Assembly (NCBI GenBank): GCA_012270975.1
Contig: JAAXHH010000034.1
Coordinates: 186,001-250,000, forward strand
From: Candidatus Latescibacterota bacterium
Lineage (GTDB): Bacteria; JAAXHH01
DNA: 64,000 nt
Direction: 5' to 3'
The notes under the pieces were generated by a model, which saw only the letters and a list, made by a program, of their open reading frames with translations, was not told where the DNA came from and did no database searches. Position 1 is the stretch's first letter; each line of letters opens with the position of its first letter. Positions 8,694 through 16,773 of this stretch are shown here, one piece after another. The translations under genes and the position numbers were made by a program.

Positions 8694-9887
8694 TCACCGC
8701 GCGTCCAACACCCCACCAAGTATTCCGAGCGCCTCGTCCACGTGCTGCTGCTCGATCACCAGAGGCGGCGCGCAGCGGAGCACGTTGTCCCCGGCCGTTC
8801 CCACGATCAGGCCCGCCTCCCGGCAGGCGTGCACGACGTCACCAACCTTGTCTTCGAATTCCACACCGATCAACAGGCCCGCGCCCCGGACATCCTTGAT
8901 GTCCTTGTGGGTTTCGGCGAGCGTATTCAGTCCGGCGGTCAGTTTTCCGCCCATTTCCAGGGCCCGGTCCGCCAGCGCCTCGTCGATCATCTTGCTGACG
9001 ACGGCGTGGGCCACGTGACAGGCCACCGGGTTCGCCCCGAAGGTGGAACCGTGCATGCCCGGCTTGAGGACCTCGGCGATGTGGGATTTCATCATGACGG
9101 CGCCGATGGGCAGGCCGCCGGCCAGCGGCTTGGCCAGGGTCATCACGTCCGGCTCGATGCCGTGGTGCTGGTAGGCGAAGAGCTTGCCCGTGCGGCACAG
9201 GCCGCACTGGATTTCGTCGAAGATCAGGGCGACTTTGCGTTCATCGCACAACTGGCGCAGATGCTGCAGGAATTCCACGTGGGCGGGATTCACGCCGCCC
9301 TCTCCCTGGACGGGTTCCACCATGACGGCCGCGGTCTTCTCCGCCGATATCGCCTCTTCGAGGGGCTCGATTTCGTTGAGCGGCAGATAGACCATGCCCG
9401 GGAGCATGGGCTTGAATCCTTCGTGGTACTTGGGCTGGGCCGTGGCGCTGACGGCGCCGTAGGTCCGGCCGTGAAAGGCATTCTCGAAGGTAACGATCTC
9501 GTGTTTTGCTTCCCCGCCCGCTTCTGACGCCCACCGGCGCGTGAACTTCAGGGCCGCTTCGATGGATTCGGACCCGCTGTTGCAGAAGAAGATCCTGGCC
9601 GGGAAGGCGTTTTCTACCAGCAGCTTCGCGAGTTTCACATGCGGTTCCGTGTGGTACAGATTGGAGATGTGCATCAGCTTCGCGGCCTGCTGCGCCACGG
9701 CGCCGATGATCTCCGGCACCCCGTGGCCCAGGGAATTCACCGCGATGCCGCCCAGGAAATCGAGATACCGCTTGCCCTCGAGGTCGTAGACGTAGGCTCC
9801 GCTGCCCCGGTCGAACACGACAGGTGGACGCACGTAAGTCGGCGCGATGTACTCTTCCTCCAGGGCGATGATCTCTTCGGTAGTCAT
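8694..9887 (-). CDS. argD: Acetylornithine aminotransferase
   Basis: 397 residues, class-III PLP aminotransferase that converts N-acetylglutamate semialdehyde to N-acetylornithine. Visible are NSGSESIEAALKF, FDEIQCGLCRTGKLF and TLAKPLAGGLPIGA, which holds the PLP lysine. The length is standard. It sits between argB and argH. The same fold also covers ornithine and succinylornithine transaminases, but the operon makes ArgD the best call. Confidence 0.93.
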   Translation of the reverse strand: MTTEEIIALEEEYIAPTYVRPPVVFDRGSGAYVYDLEGKRYLDFLGGIAVNSLGHGVPEIIGAVAQQAAKLMHISNLYHTEPHVKLAKLLVENAFPARIFFCNSGSESIEAALKFTRRWASEAGGEAKHEIVTFENAFHGRTYGAVSATAQPKYHEGFKPMLPGMVYLPLNEIEPLEEAISAEKTAAVMVEPVQGEGGVNPAHVEFLQHLRQLCDERKVALIFDEIQCGLCRTGKLFAYQHHGIEPDVMTLAKPLAGGLPIGAVMMKSHIAEVLKPGMHGSTFGANPVACHVAHAVVSKMIDEALADRALEMGGKLTAGLNTLAETHKDIKDVRGAGLLIGVEFEDKVGDVVHACREAGLIVGTAGDNVLRCAPPLVIEQQHVDEALGILGGVLDAR

Positions 9888-9950
9888 GCTGATTCCTTTC
9901 TTCCGATACGTGTTGCTGACTTCTTCGTCTCGTCCGATAGCAACAAGGCG

Positions 9951-10739
9951 TTATCCCGTGGTCACTACCGTTCCAAAAACACTTTCTTCCGATGCCAGTT
10001 CCCCGCGCAGCGTTCCCGGACCCTGCCAGGCGATGATGCGGGCGCGATGAACGCCGTGCGACAGGCACTCCAGGGCGGAATGGACCTTGGGAATCATACC
10101 GCCCGTGATCTCGCCCTCTTCGATCAGCGAATCGGCGAATCCAGGGGTCAACTTTCGAACGGGCCGGCCGTCGGACCGGTAGATGCCGGCCACGTCTGAA
10201 ATGAACACGACGTCGTCACAGGCCACGGCACGGGCGATGTCCAGCGCGGCGTGGTCCGCGTTGACGTTGTAGGTCTCCCCGTTGACGCCCCCTGAAATGG
10301 GGGAGACCACGGGCGTGACGTGGTTCGACGCACAGAGATCGAACAGGGCGGTATTCACTTCGACGATTTCGCCGACAAAACCGATGTCCACGCCATCCTC
10401 CCGGTACTTCTCCGCCCGCAGCAGGCCCATGTCCTTCCCGCTGACGCCCAAGGCGTTCACCCCGCAATGCTGGAAGCGCGAGACCAGTTCCTTGTTGACC
10501 TTGCCCGACAGGACCATCTCCACGATTTCGACCATGTCGCCGTCCGTGACCCGAAGGCCGTTCACGAAGGTGAACTCCTTGCCGAGCAACTCCAGGTAAC
10601 GCCCGATCTCCGCACCGCCCCCGTGGACGATGATCGGGAAGACGTCCGGCATGTCCCTGAGGTCGGCGGCCAGTTCCTCGATCACGCCGTCCTGCTCAAT
10701 CGTCGCACCGCCCAGTTTTATCACAATGTTTCGTTCCAT
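9951..10739 (-). CDS. argB: Acetylglutamate kinase
   Basis: 262 residues, amino-acid kinase fold. Phosphorylates N-acetylglutamate. The N-terminus NIVIKLGGATIEQDGVI, the glycine loop IIVHGGGAEIGRYLELLG and NVNADHAALDIARA are diagnostic. At 262 residues it resembles the short, E. coli-like form without the extra N-terminal helix tied to arginine feedback, so feedback control may rest elsewhere. It is flanked by argC and argD. Confidence 0.94.
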   Translation of the reverse strand: MERNIVIKLGGATIEQDGVIEELAADLRDMPDVFPIIVHGGGAEIGRYLELLGKEFTFVNGLRVTDGDMVEIVEMVLSGKVNKELVSRFQHCGVNALGVSGKDMGLLRAEKYREDGVDIGFVGEIVEVNTALFDLCASNHVTPVVSPISGGVNGETYNVNADHAALDIARAVACDDVVFISDVAGIYRSDGRPVRKLTPGFADSLIEEGEITGGMIPKVHSALECLSHGVHRARIIAWQGPGTLRGELASEESVFGTVVTTG

Positions 10740-10823
10740 GGTGATTCCAATCGATCGTAATGCCGCGTTATGTCCTGGCCTGGCCTATCCTGGCGTGCCG
10801 CGTCGTGTCGTCTCTTGCTTTCC

Positions 10824-11843
10824 CTAGAGCAGTCCCGCAGTTTCGTCCAGGCCGCTCATGACGTTTACGTTCTGCAACGCCTGTCCGGCGGCACCCTTGA
10901 CCAGGTTGTCGATGGCGGACGTGACGATGGCGAAGTCCGATCCGTCCACACGGTCGATCCGCAGGTCGCAGTAGTTCGTCCAGGTCACAAAGCGCGTCTC
11001 GGGATAGCCCGACTGCGACAACCGGATAAAGGGCTCATCGCCATATCGCGCCTCGTACAGGGCCGCCAGGTCTCCATTGGTCGCGCCGTTCTTTACCCGT
11101 ACATAGGTCGTCGCCAGGATGCCCCGGCTCATGGGCGTAAGGTGGGGCGAAAAGACCACGTAGGACCGCTCGCCGGAGAATCTGGATAGTTCCTGTTCGA
11201 TTTCCCCCACGTGGCGATGCGAATGGCCGATGTTGTACGGCGTGATGCTGTCGTTCACCTCCACGTAGAGATTCCGCAGCTTCAAGCCCCGGCCCGCGCC
11301 GCTGACGCCCGACTTGGCGTCGACGATGATCTGCCCGGCGTCTATCACGCCCTCTTCGAGCAGCGGGGCCAATCCGAGAATCACCCCGGTGGGATAACAG
11401 CCGGGATTACCTACGAGATCGGCGGTCCGTATGCGGTCCCGGTTCAATTCGGGGATCCCGTATACCGCCGAATCGAGGAGCGACGGCGCGGTGTGCGGAC
11501 GGCTGTACCAGGACGTGTACACCTCCGGATCGTCGAACCGGAAATCGGAACTGACGTCCACGACGCGCATCCCCCGGTCCAGGAAGGCTCCGACCCGGTC
11601 CATGGCCACCCCGTCCGGCGTGCAGAAACACACCACGTCAGCCGGAGCTTCGGCAATATCGTCCAGTGATCTCAGCGTGATATCCCGGTCCGGATCGACC
11701 CGGGGAAAGACCTCGCCGAGCTTCTGGCCGCTGTACTGTTCCGACGTGGCGAACGCGATCTCGATGCCAGGATGCCGCGACGCCAACCGGTACAATTCCA
11801 TGCCCGTGTACCCCGTCGCGCCGATGATGCCCAGTCTAATCAT
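10824..11843 (-). CDS. argC: N-acetyl-gamma-glutamyl-phosphate reductase
   Basis: 339 residues. NADPH-dependent reduction of N-acetylglutamyl phosphate to the semialdehyde. Rossmann start RLGIIGATGYTGMELYRL and active-site segment VGNPGCYPTG with the catalytic Cys. Start chosen at ATG 11843 because the Rossmann fold begins there; the frame is open further upstream but that stretch overlaps argR in another frame. ATG overlaps the argR stop (ATGA), so argC is probably translationally coupled to argR. Confidence 0.95.
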   Translation of the reverse strand: MIRLGIIGATGYTGMELYRLASRHPGIEIAFATSEQYSGQKLGEVFPRVDPDRDITLRSLDDIAEAPADVVCFCTPDGVAMDRVGAFLDRGMRVVDVSSDFRFDDPEVYTSWYSRPHTAPSLLDSAVYGIPELNRDRIRTADLVGNPGCYPTGVILGLAPLLEEGVIDAGQIIVDAKSGVSGAGRGLKLRNLYVEVNDSITPYNIGHSHRHVGEIEQELSRFSGERSYVVFSPHLTPMSRGILATTYVRVKNGATNGDLAALYEARYGDEPFIRLSQSGYPETRFVTWTNYCDLRIDRVDGSDFAIVTSAIDNLVKGAAGQALQNVNVMSGLDETAGLL

Positions 11844-12316
11844 GCGCCTTCCCTCTTTTCCTTCATGATCCCCTTGACGCGCTGCAGCGTTTTCCTGGCC
11901 TGGGCAGTCGACTTCGTGACCAGGAGAATCGTATTCTCGCCCGCGACGCTGCCCACGATCTCCGGCCATTCAGCCTGGTCGATCGCTTCGCACACCCCGG
12001 ACGCGTGACCGGCGGAGGTCTGCAGGACGACCTGGTTCATCGCGTCGTCCGCGCTGACGACGAAATCCCGGATCTCCCGTTCGACCAGTTCGTCCTGGGT
12101 CTCTACCGAGTAGTAACGCGGCAATACGTACTTGTACTGTCCGTCCGCGAGGCGCGTCTTGATCACGTGCAGTTCCTTGAAATCCTTGGACAGCGTGCCC
12201 TGGTTGATGTCGATCCCTTCGGAGTGCAGGGCCGCGATCACCTCCTTGTGCGTATGGAAGTGCCCCCGCTCGATGAGTGATCGTATGGTGCCCTGGCGCT
12301 GATGCTTGGCGTTCAT
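11840..12316 (-). CDS. argR: Arginine repressor ArgR
   Basis: 158 residues: winged-helix DNA-binding domain (about 1-75, with NQGTLSKDFKELHVIKTR) and C-terminal arginine-binding hexamerisation domain (about 85-150, with GENTILLV). It represses arginine genes when arginine is bound. As first gene of argR-C-B-D-H-A it would control its own operon, and an ARG-box-like palindrome lies between its promoter and start codon. No good Shine-Dalgarno precedes the ATG. Confidence 0.93.
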   Translation of the reverse strand: MNAKHQRQGTIRSLIERGHFHTHKEVIAALHSEGIDINQGTLSKDFKELHVIKTRLADGQYKYVLPRYYSVETQDELVEREIRDFVVSADDAMNQVVLQTSAGHASGVCEAIDQAEWPEIVGSVAGENTILLVTKSTAQARKTLQRVKGIMKEKREGA

Positions 12317-12333
12317 GCTTGATCAAATAAATA

Positions 12334-12347
12334 TGAATTTATAAGCA
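12334..12347 (-). promoter_or_regulatory. ARG-box-like operator
   Basis: On the minus strand TGCTTATAAATTCA matches the ARG-box half-site pattern TGAAT-wwww-ATTCA at 12 of 14 positions. A weaker second copy (GGAATAATTATGC) adjoins it at about 12346-12358. It lies just downstream of the predicted argR transcription start, a normal position for repression. Confidence 0.6.
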
Positions 12348-12371
12348 TAATTATTCCAATAAACGCATTAC

Positions 12372-12399
12372 AATATATGGTCAGATCGCTTGCCGTCAA
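12372..12399 (-). promoter_or_regulatory. argR operon promoter
   Basis: TTGACG (12399-12394), 16-base spacer and TATATT (12377-12372) on the minus strand, with the ARG box immediately downstream and the argR ATG about 48 bases further. Confidence 0.6.
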
Positions 12400-12520
12400 G
12401 AAAAAAGACCCGCAAGTCAGGTTCGGCCGACATGGGGACGATAAAGTGAAGTACGAGAAACCTCAGCAAGACACCGACTAATATGAAAAGCTGATTCAGC
12501 AAGTACACCCTGGAGGCTGT

Positions 12521-12592
12521 ATGAAGATTTCCAAACGGGGGCAGATAACGATCCCTAAGCGGATGAGATACCGCTTTGGGATGAGTCCGGGC
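12521..12592 (+). pseudogene. Truncated AbrB/MazE-type antitoxin remnant
   Basis: After TGGAGG and a 5-base gap, ATG 12521 reads MKISKRGQITIPKRMRYRFG. This is the conserved N-terminal swapped-hairpin strand of AbrB/SpoVT-family antitoxins (consensus of the type KRGQITIPKxLRxRFGL). About 24 codons in, the homology stops exactly where the antisense of the moaC 3' end begins, so the rest of the gene and any toxin partner are lost. Non-functional fragment. Confidence 0.65.
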
Positions 12593-13083
12593 TACCCCGG
12601 ACCCTCCCACCCCGGCCTTTTGAACGTGCCCGATCTGCCGCCTTCCTTCTCCACCAGCAGGACGGATGCGATTTCCATGGTCCGGTCCACGGCCTTGCAC
12701 ATGTCGTAGATGGTCAGGGCGGCCACGGAAACGGCCGTCAGGGCCTCCATTTCCACGCCGGTCTTCCCGGACGCGACGGCCGTGGCCAGGAGTCCGATCC
12801 TGCCCTGGTCCTCGTTCAGGGTAATGTCGATATCCACGTGGGTCAGCGGGATGGGATGGCACATGGGGATGAGGTCGCCCGTCTTTTTGGCCGCCGAGAT
12901 GCCCGCGATCTTCGCCGTGGTCAGCACGTCCCCTTTGCCCATCTCGTCGGCGGAGATCTTCCGGATCGTCTCGGTCGCGGCCCGCACTTCGCCGTAGGCT
13001 ACCGCCCGTCTTTCCGTAACCGGTTTCTCCGTCACGTCCACCATGCGGACACGTCCTTTTTCATCGAGGTGCGAGAGGTCCAT
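12592..13083 (-). CDS. moaC: Cyclic pyranopterin monophosphate synthase accessory protein
   Basis: 163 residues. With MoaA it converts GTP to cyclic pyranopterin monophosphate in molybdenum-cofactor synthesis. Conserved MCHPIPLTHVDID and EMEALTAVSVAALTIYDMCK are present. Start ATG 13083 has GGAG 6 bases upstream; an alternative GTG at 13089 is two codons earlier. The start overlaps the end of the upstream ECF S-component gene, implying co-translation. No other moa gene is in the window. Confidence 0.94.
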   Translation of the reverse strand: MDLSHLDEKGRVRMVDVTEKPVTERRAVAYGEVRAATETIRKISADEMGKGDVLTTAKIAGISAAKKTGDLIPMCHPIPLTHVDIDITLNEDQGRIGLLATAVASGKTGVEMEALTAVSVAALTIYDMCKAVDRTMEIASVLLVEKEGGRSGTFKRPGWEGPG

Positions 13084-13669
13084 AATCACTCCGTTTCAAG
13101 GCGTTTCTCAACAGGACCGACAGGGGCAGGGCCACTACCACCGCCACACCGGCCTGCGTCAGGTTACCCGGGATCTCCGTCAGCGCGGCGACGCCTCCGA
13201 ACAACACCGATCCGGCCACGTAGTACCCGGATACCATCCAGGCGCCGCCCATCAATACCGCGGCGAAGGCCGCGATCCGACCGGGATGGCGACCACCCGG
13301 GGCGGCCGGCGCAGCGCCGGTGTCCAGTGCATCATGGGCGCTCTGGATGACCCGTCCGTCCCCGGCACCCCGGACACCCCAAAACGCGATCGTTCCGACC
13401 AGGATCCCTTCAATTCCCTTGATGACAAGCGTCCAGGGCGCCCAGATAAAGTAGCCTCCCAGCGCGTCGGCCAGCGCGGAACCGACCCCGCCTGCAAGCC
13501 CGCCGATACGCCAACCGAAGACCAGGGCGATGGTGAACAGCATCGCATCGCCGAGATTGATGTATCCCTGCGTGGCCGGATTGGGGATGCGTATGATCAC
13601 GGTCGCCAGCGTCACGAGTGCGATCGAGAGCGCGGCCAGCGTCAATCTGCGTACCGAAACAGCAGCCAT
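13061..13669 (-). CDS. ECF transporter S (substrate-binding) component
   Basis: 202 residues, about six membrane segments. The core NLGDAMLFTIALVFGWRIGG and ALADALGGYFIWAPWTLVIK fits the S-component family around PF07155 (riboflavin-type S proteins), which bind a vitamin or metal chelate and dock on an EcfA-EcfA-EcfT module. A hydrophilic insert at about 100-130 breaks the membrane pattern. It overlaps moaC by 23 bases. The only Ecf ATPase in the window is the fused gene at 31734-33530. Substrate unknown. Confidence 0.82.
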   Translation of the reverse strand: MAAVSVRRLTLAALSIALVTLATVIIRIPNPATQGYINLGDAMLFTIALVFGWRIGGLAGGVGSALADALGGYFIWAPWTLVIKGIEGILVGTIAFWGVRGAGDGRVIQSAHDALDTGAAPAAPGGRHPGRIAAFAAVLMGGAWMVSGYYVAGSVLFGGVAALTEIPGNLTQAGVAVVVALPLSVLLRNALKRSDYGPLAPR

Positions 13670-13678
13670 ATCAGGTAC

Positions 13679-14101
13679 CTATCCTTGCCATTGGTACAGC
13701 ATCAGGTACACCAGCACGCCGGTAACGGACACGTACAGCCAGATCGGCAGGGTCCAACGGGCCAGCGGCGCATGGCGCTCGAAACGTCCCTTCAGCGCGT
13801 GGCGCAGCGTCAGCACGACCATGGGCACGATGGCCGTGGCCAGGATCGTGTGGCTGATGAGGATGGTGAAATAGACGTAACGTGTCCATCCCTCGCCGGT
13901 GAAGGGCGTGCTTCCGTGGTTGAAGTGGTAAATCAGATAGGTGGTGAGAAACAGGACAGACGCCGCGACCGCACCCAGCATGCACGTCCTGTGCGCGGCG
14001 ACATTTCGTTTCCTGATGTTGATGTAGCCCGCGATCAGGAAAGCCGCGCTGGTCGAGTTCAGGCAGGCGTTCACCAGCGGCAGGTCGGAGATCTCCAGCA
14101 T
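13679..14101 (-). CDS. DUF420 membrane protein
   Basis: 140 residues, about four membrane helices, with conserved His residues (YLIYHFNHGSTPF, ILISHTILA). DUF420 proteins occur beside heme-copper oxidase assembly genes (CtaM-like). Here it sits directly downstream of heme O synthase, 3 bases away, which supports a part in cytochrome oxidase maturation. The precise function is unknown. Confidence 0.8.
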   Translation of the reverse strand: MLEISDLPLVNACLNSTSAAFLIAGYINIRKRNVAAHRTCMLGAVAASVLFLTTYLIYHFNHGSTPFTGEGWTRYVYFTILISHTILATAIVPMVVLTLRHALKGRFERHAPLARWTLPIWLYVSVTGVLVYLMLYQWQG

Positions 14102-14104
14102 GCT

Positions 14105-14950
14105 TTACACCTTGTCATAGGCCATCACGGAGAACTGGACCAGCAGGAAGACCAGCGACGCAAAAAACAGATTCCGTGCCGATGCCTGCGTCCGGGTCAC
14201 AGTCAGGTGGATAGCAAAAGCGAGCAGGCCCAGTCCGGCCGCGAAGGCCGCGTAGAAATAGATAATCCCCGAGATGCCCAGAATGGTCGGGACCAAGCTG
14301 AAGGCGGTCAGGGCCAGGCAGTTGATCAGGATCTGCACGCTCGTGAACCGGCCGTCGGGGTCGACGGCGGGCAGCAACTGAAAGCCGGCGCGGGCGTAGT
14401 CCTCACGGAAGAGCCAGGCCAGCGCCAGGGCGTGGGGCATCTGCCAGAGAAAGAGGATGGCGAACAGGACGCCGGCCTCCAGCCCCAGTTCGTTTCGGGC
14501 GGCCGCCCAGCCGGTCACCGGGGGCAATGCGCCCGGGACGGCGCCGAACACGGTCGACAGCGTGGTCCGGTGCTTGAGCGGCGTGTAGAGAAACAGGTAC
14601 GTGACGGTGATCAGGGCCGTGACCGCGCTGCTGAGCACGTTGACCACCAGCCCCAGGTAGAGCACGCCCGCCGCGGTGATGCCTACGCCGAACCATAACG
14701 CCCGACCCGGACTCACCCTGCCCGCGGGGAGCGGACGCCGCCGGGTCCGCTGCATCAACGCGTCCCGGTCTCTCTCCATGAACTGGTTGAGGGCGAGCGT
14801 TCCCCCGGCCGCCAGGGCGGTTCCGGCCAGCGTGTGAAGCAGACGCAGCCAGTCCACCGGTCCGTCGGAACCCAGGTAGAACCCGACGCAGGTGGTCAGC
14901 ACCAGCATGATGACCAGGCCGGGCTTGGTCAGGGCGATGAAGTCCTTCAT
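14105..14950 (-). CDS. ctaB: Protoheme IX farnesyltransferase (heme O synthase)
   Basis: 281 residues, UbiA prenyltransferase superfamily, about eight or nine membrane helices. Adds farnesyl to heme B to give heme O for terminal oxidases. The start FIALTKPGLVIMLVLTT, the Asp-rich loop NQFMERDRDALMQRT and the second loop (FLWQMPHALALAW, REDYARAG) are characteristic. It lies in a run CopD-like / ctaB / DUF420. No oxidase subunits are in the window. Also named cyoE. Confidence 0.93.
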   Translation of the reverse strand: MKDFIALTKPGLVIMLVLTTCVGFYLGSDGPVDWLRLLHTLAGTALAAGGTLALNQFMERDRDALMQRTRRRPLPAGRVSPGRALWFGVGITAAGVLYLGLVVNVLSSAVTALITVTYLFLYTPLKHRTTLSTVFGAVPGALPPVTGWAAARNELGLEAGVLFAILFLWQMPHALALAWLFREDYARAGFQLLPAVDPDGRFTSVQILINCLALTAFSLVPTILGISGIIYFYAAFAAGLGLLAFAIHLTVTRTQASARNLFFASLVFLLVQFSVMAYDKV

Positions 14951-14959
14951 GACGCTGAT

Positions 14960-15457
14960 TCAGACCGAGACGTTCATGGTCAGCAGGATCAGGCCCAGCA
15001 GCACCGCCGCCGCGAAGAGCACGGCGCCGACGATGCCCGACGCCCTGGACTTGAATCCGATACTGCCGTCTTCGAGGACCCGGGGTTCCAGGAGCCTGAC
15101 CGCATGATGTACGATCAACGCGATCACGATCAGGAGCTTGACGGTCATCAGGGCTTCGTACCCCGGGGGTAGCAGCGGGTAGAGCTCCGGCTGGGACGAC
15201 ATCGCCCGGGCGGCCACTCCATCCATGATCCGATTGTACAGACTGAACGAACCGCTAACGACCAGGATGATGATCGCCGTCCAGGATACCCGCCGGAATA
15301 TGGCGCCGGTCCTGCGCATGATCTCCACGCGCTCCTCCGAAGCCCTGCCCGACCGGAGCACCGGGGTAAGCGCGACCAGGACGTAGAAGAAACCGCCTGC
15401 CCAGAGTATGACGCCCAGGACATGCAGCCACATCCATAGAATCTTGGTATCCAACAT
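14960..15457 (-). CDS. CopD-like membrane protein
   Basis: 165 residues with four predicted membrane helices. Start ATG 15457 is chosen because GGAGGA lies 7-8 bases upstream and the first helix (LWMWLHVLGVILWAGG) follows; the frame is open upstream but reads as non-membrane sequence. WLHVLGVILWAGG with its histidine and HHAVRLLEPRVL resemble CopD/DUF2269-type proteins found with copper and heme-oxidase genes. It is 9 bases upstream of ctaB. Confidence 0.7.
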   Translation of the reverse strand: MLDTKILWMWLHVLGVILWAGGFFYVLVALTPVLRSGRASEERVEIMRRTGAIFRRVSWTAIIILVVSGSFSLYNRIMDGVAARAMSSQPELYPLLPPGYEALMTVKLLIVIALIVHHAVRLLEPRVLEDGSIGFKSRASGIVGAVLFAAAVLLGLILLTMNVSV

Positions 15458-15637
15458 ATGCCGTCCTCCTCCCATTCCAGAGCAGGCCGTGGAACGGCCG
15501 CGGATCCGTGCGTCGAGGCCATGACCGCCCATACCCTCAAGCGGTCTTTCGACTCCTGCCAAAATGCCCGGATCGGACGGTCGCTGTCAATCAGTTTTTG
15601 GCTGTCCGGAACAGCGTCGCAACCCGGCTGAAAGCAG

Positions 15638-15665
15638 TTGACACAAGCCGTCCGAGGACTATAAT
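15638..15665 (+). promoter_or_regulatory. Near-consensus sigma-70 promoter of the sugar-kinase operon
   Basis: TTGACA (15638-15643), 16-base spacer and TATAAT (15660-15665). The expected start of transcription, about 7 bases after the -10 box, falls on or next to the ATG at 15672, so the mRNA may be leaderless. It is divergent from the CopD-like operon, which has its own TTGACA on the other strand at 15590-15585. Confidence 0.8.
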
Positions 15666-15671
15666 ATCTGC

Positions 15672-16769
15672 ATGCTCTCCGGAAAGCCGGAAAGCGCCTG
15701 CGAAGCCCCGGGACTCATGCGCCGACCCGCGACTATGCCCCGGCCAGGATTGACTCTCCGACCCGCGACTATGCCCCAGCCAGATCGGAACGCTCCGTAC
15801 CTCCTTGGCCATGATATCGGCGGCACCAAGCTGGCCGTGGTCATCGCCGATCGGGACGGAAACATCCTGCACAAGGTCCGCAGGCCGACAGAAGCCGAAC
15901 GGGGACCGGAAGCCGTGGTGGCTTCCCTGGTGGACATGTCCCGCGAAGCCATGGCGCGCGCTTCGCTCGCTACCGCGGACCTCGCCGGCGTCGGAGTCAG
16001 CTGCGGCGGTCCACTGGACACGGGAACGGGCGTGGTCTACGCTCCGCCCAACCTGCCGGGCTGGGACGAGGTGCCGCTGAAGGCCTGGCTCGAAAGCGCG
16101 CTGTCGCTGCCGGTCCATGTTGAGAACGACGCCAACGCCAGCGCCCTGGCGGAGTGGTCCTTCGGGGCCGGCCGGGGCTTTCGCCACATGGTGTACATGA
16201 CCATGAGCACCGGGATTGGCGGCGGCATCATACTGGACGGCAGGCTCTACCGCGGTCCGAACGACACGGCCGGCGAAGTGGGGCATATGACCATCGTCGA
16301 AAACGGTCCGGCCTGCGGTTGTGGCAAGCACGGCTGCCTGGAGTCCCTTTGTTCGGGCCCATCGATCGCCAGGAGGGCCCGCGAGAAAACGCAGTCGGCG
16401 CCCGGCTCGCTCATGGTCGATCTGGCCGGCGGCGACCCGGCACGCATCACGGCGGAAACCGTCATGGCGGCGGCCAGGAAAAACGACCGGTGCGCGAGGG
16501 AAATCGTGGACGAAACGGCCCGTTACATGGCCGTCGGACTGGGAAACATCGTGAACATCCTGAACCCGGAGATCATCGTCATCGGCACCATCCTGGTCAA
16601 GGCACAGGATCTTCTGCTGGAACCCATCCGCGCGTACCTCCGGAGCGAAACCTGGCCGCGCGTCTTCGATACCGTACGGGTCGTGCCTGCCGGACTGGGA
16701 GACACCGTGGGCGACCTGGCCGCCATCGCCGTGATCCGGCAGGCGGTTCAAGCGGAAGGGAGCACGTAG
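15672..16769 (+). CDS. ROK-family sugar kinase (glucokinase-like)
   Basis: 365 residues. Phosphorylates glucose or a related hexose with ATP. ATP-binding DIGGTKLAVVI at about 48-58, sugar-binding VENDANASALAEW, and the ROK zinc site ACGCGKHGCLES are all present. The first 40 residues are extra and contain a 12-residue tandem repeat (RPATMPRPGLTL / RPATMPQPDR) from a 36-bp duplication. Later ATGs at 15735 and 15771 lie in each copy, but none has a Shine-Dalgarno, and the promoter position favours 15672 as a leaderless start. First gene of a pentose-phosphate run. Confidence 0.88.
   Translation: MLSGKPESACEAPGLMRRPATMPRPGLTLRPATMPQPDRNAPYLLGHDIGGTKLAVVIADRDGNILHKVRRPTEAERGPEAVVASLVDMSREAMARASLATADLAGVGVSCGGPLDTGTGVVYAPPNLPGWDEVPLKAWLESALSLPVHVENDANASALAEWSFGAGRGFRHMVYMTMSTGIGGGIILDGRLYRGPNDTAGEVGHMTIVENGPACGCGKHGCLESLCSGPSIARRAREKTQSAPGSLMVDLAGGDPARITAETVMAAARKNDRCAREIVDETARYMAVGLGNIVNILNPEIIVIGTILVKAQDLLLEPIRAYLRSETWPRVFDTVRVVPAGLGDTVGDLAAIAVIRQAVQAEGST
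15723..15786 (+). repeat. 36-bp tandem duplication at the kinase N-terminus
   Basis: CGACCCGCGACTATGCCCC begins at 15723 and again at 15759, a period of 36 bp. It is in frame and gives a repeated RPATMP motif. Each copy carries an in-frame ATG, so start-site choice may be affected. Confidence 0.85.
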
Positions 16770-16773
16770 TACA

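Noticed and set aside
13043-14698. 551-codon open frame on the plus strand
   Set aside because: Antisense to the ECF S component, DUF420 and heme O synthase genes; Gln/Arg/His-rich with no domain.
15555-15590. Promoter for the CopD-like operon (TTGACA at 15590-15585, minus)
   Set aside because: The -35 box is perfect but the best -10 (CATTTT or GCATTT) is too poor to list as a promoter.
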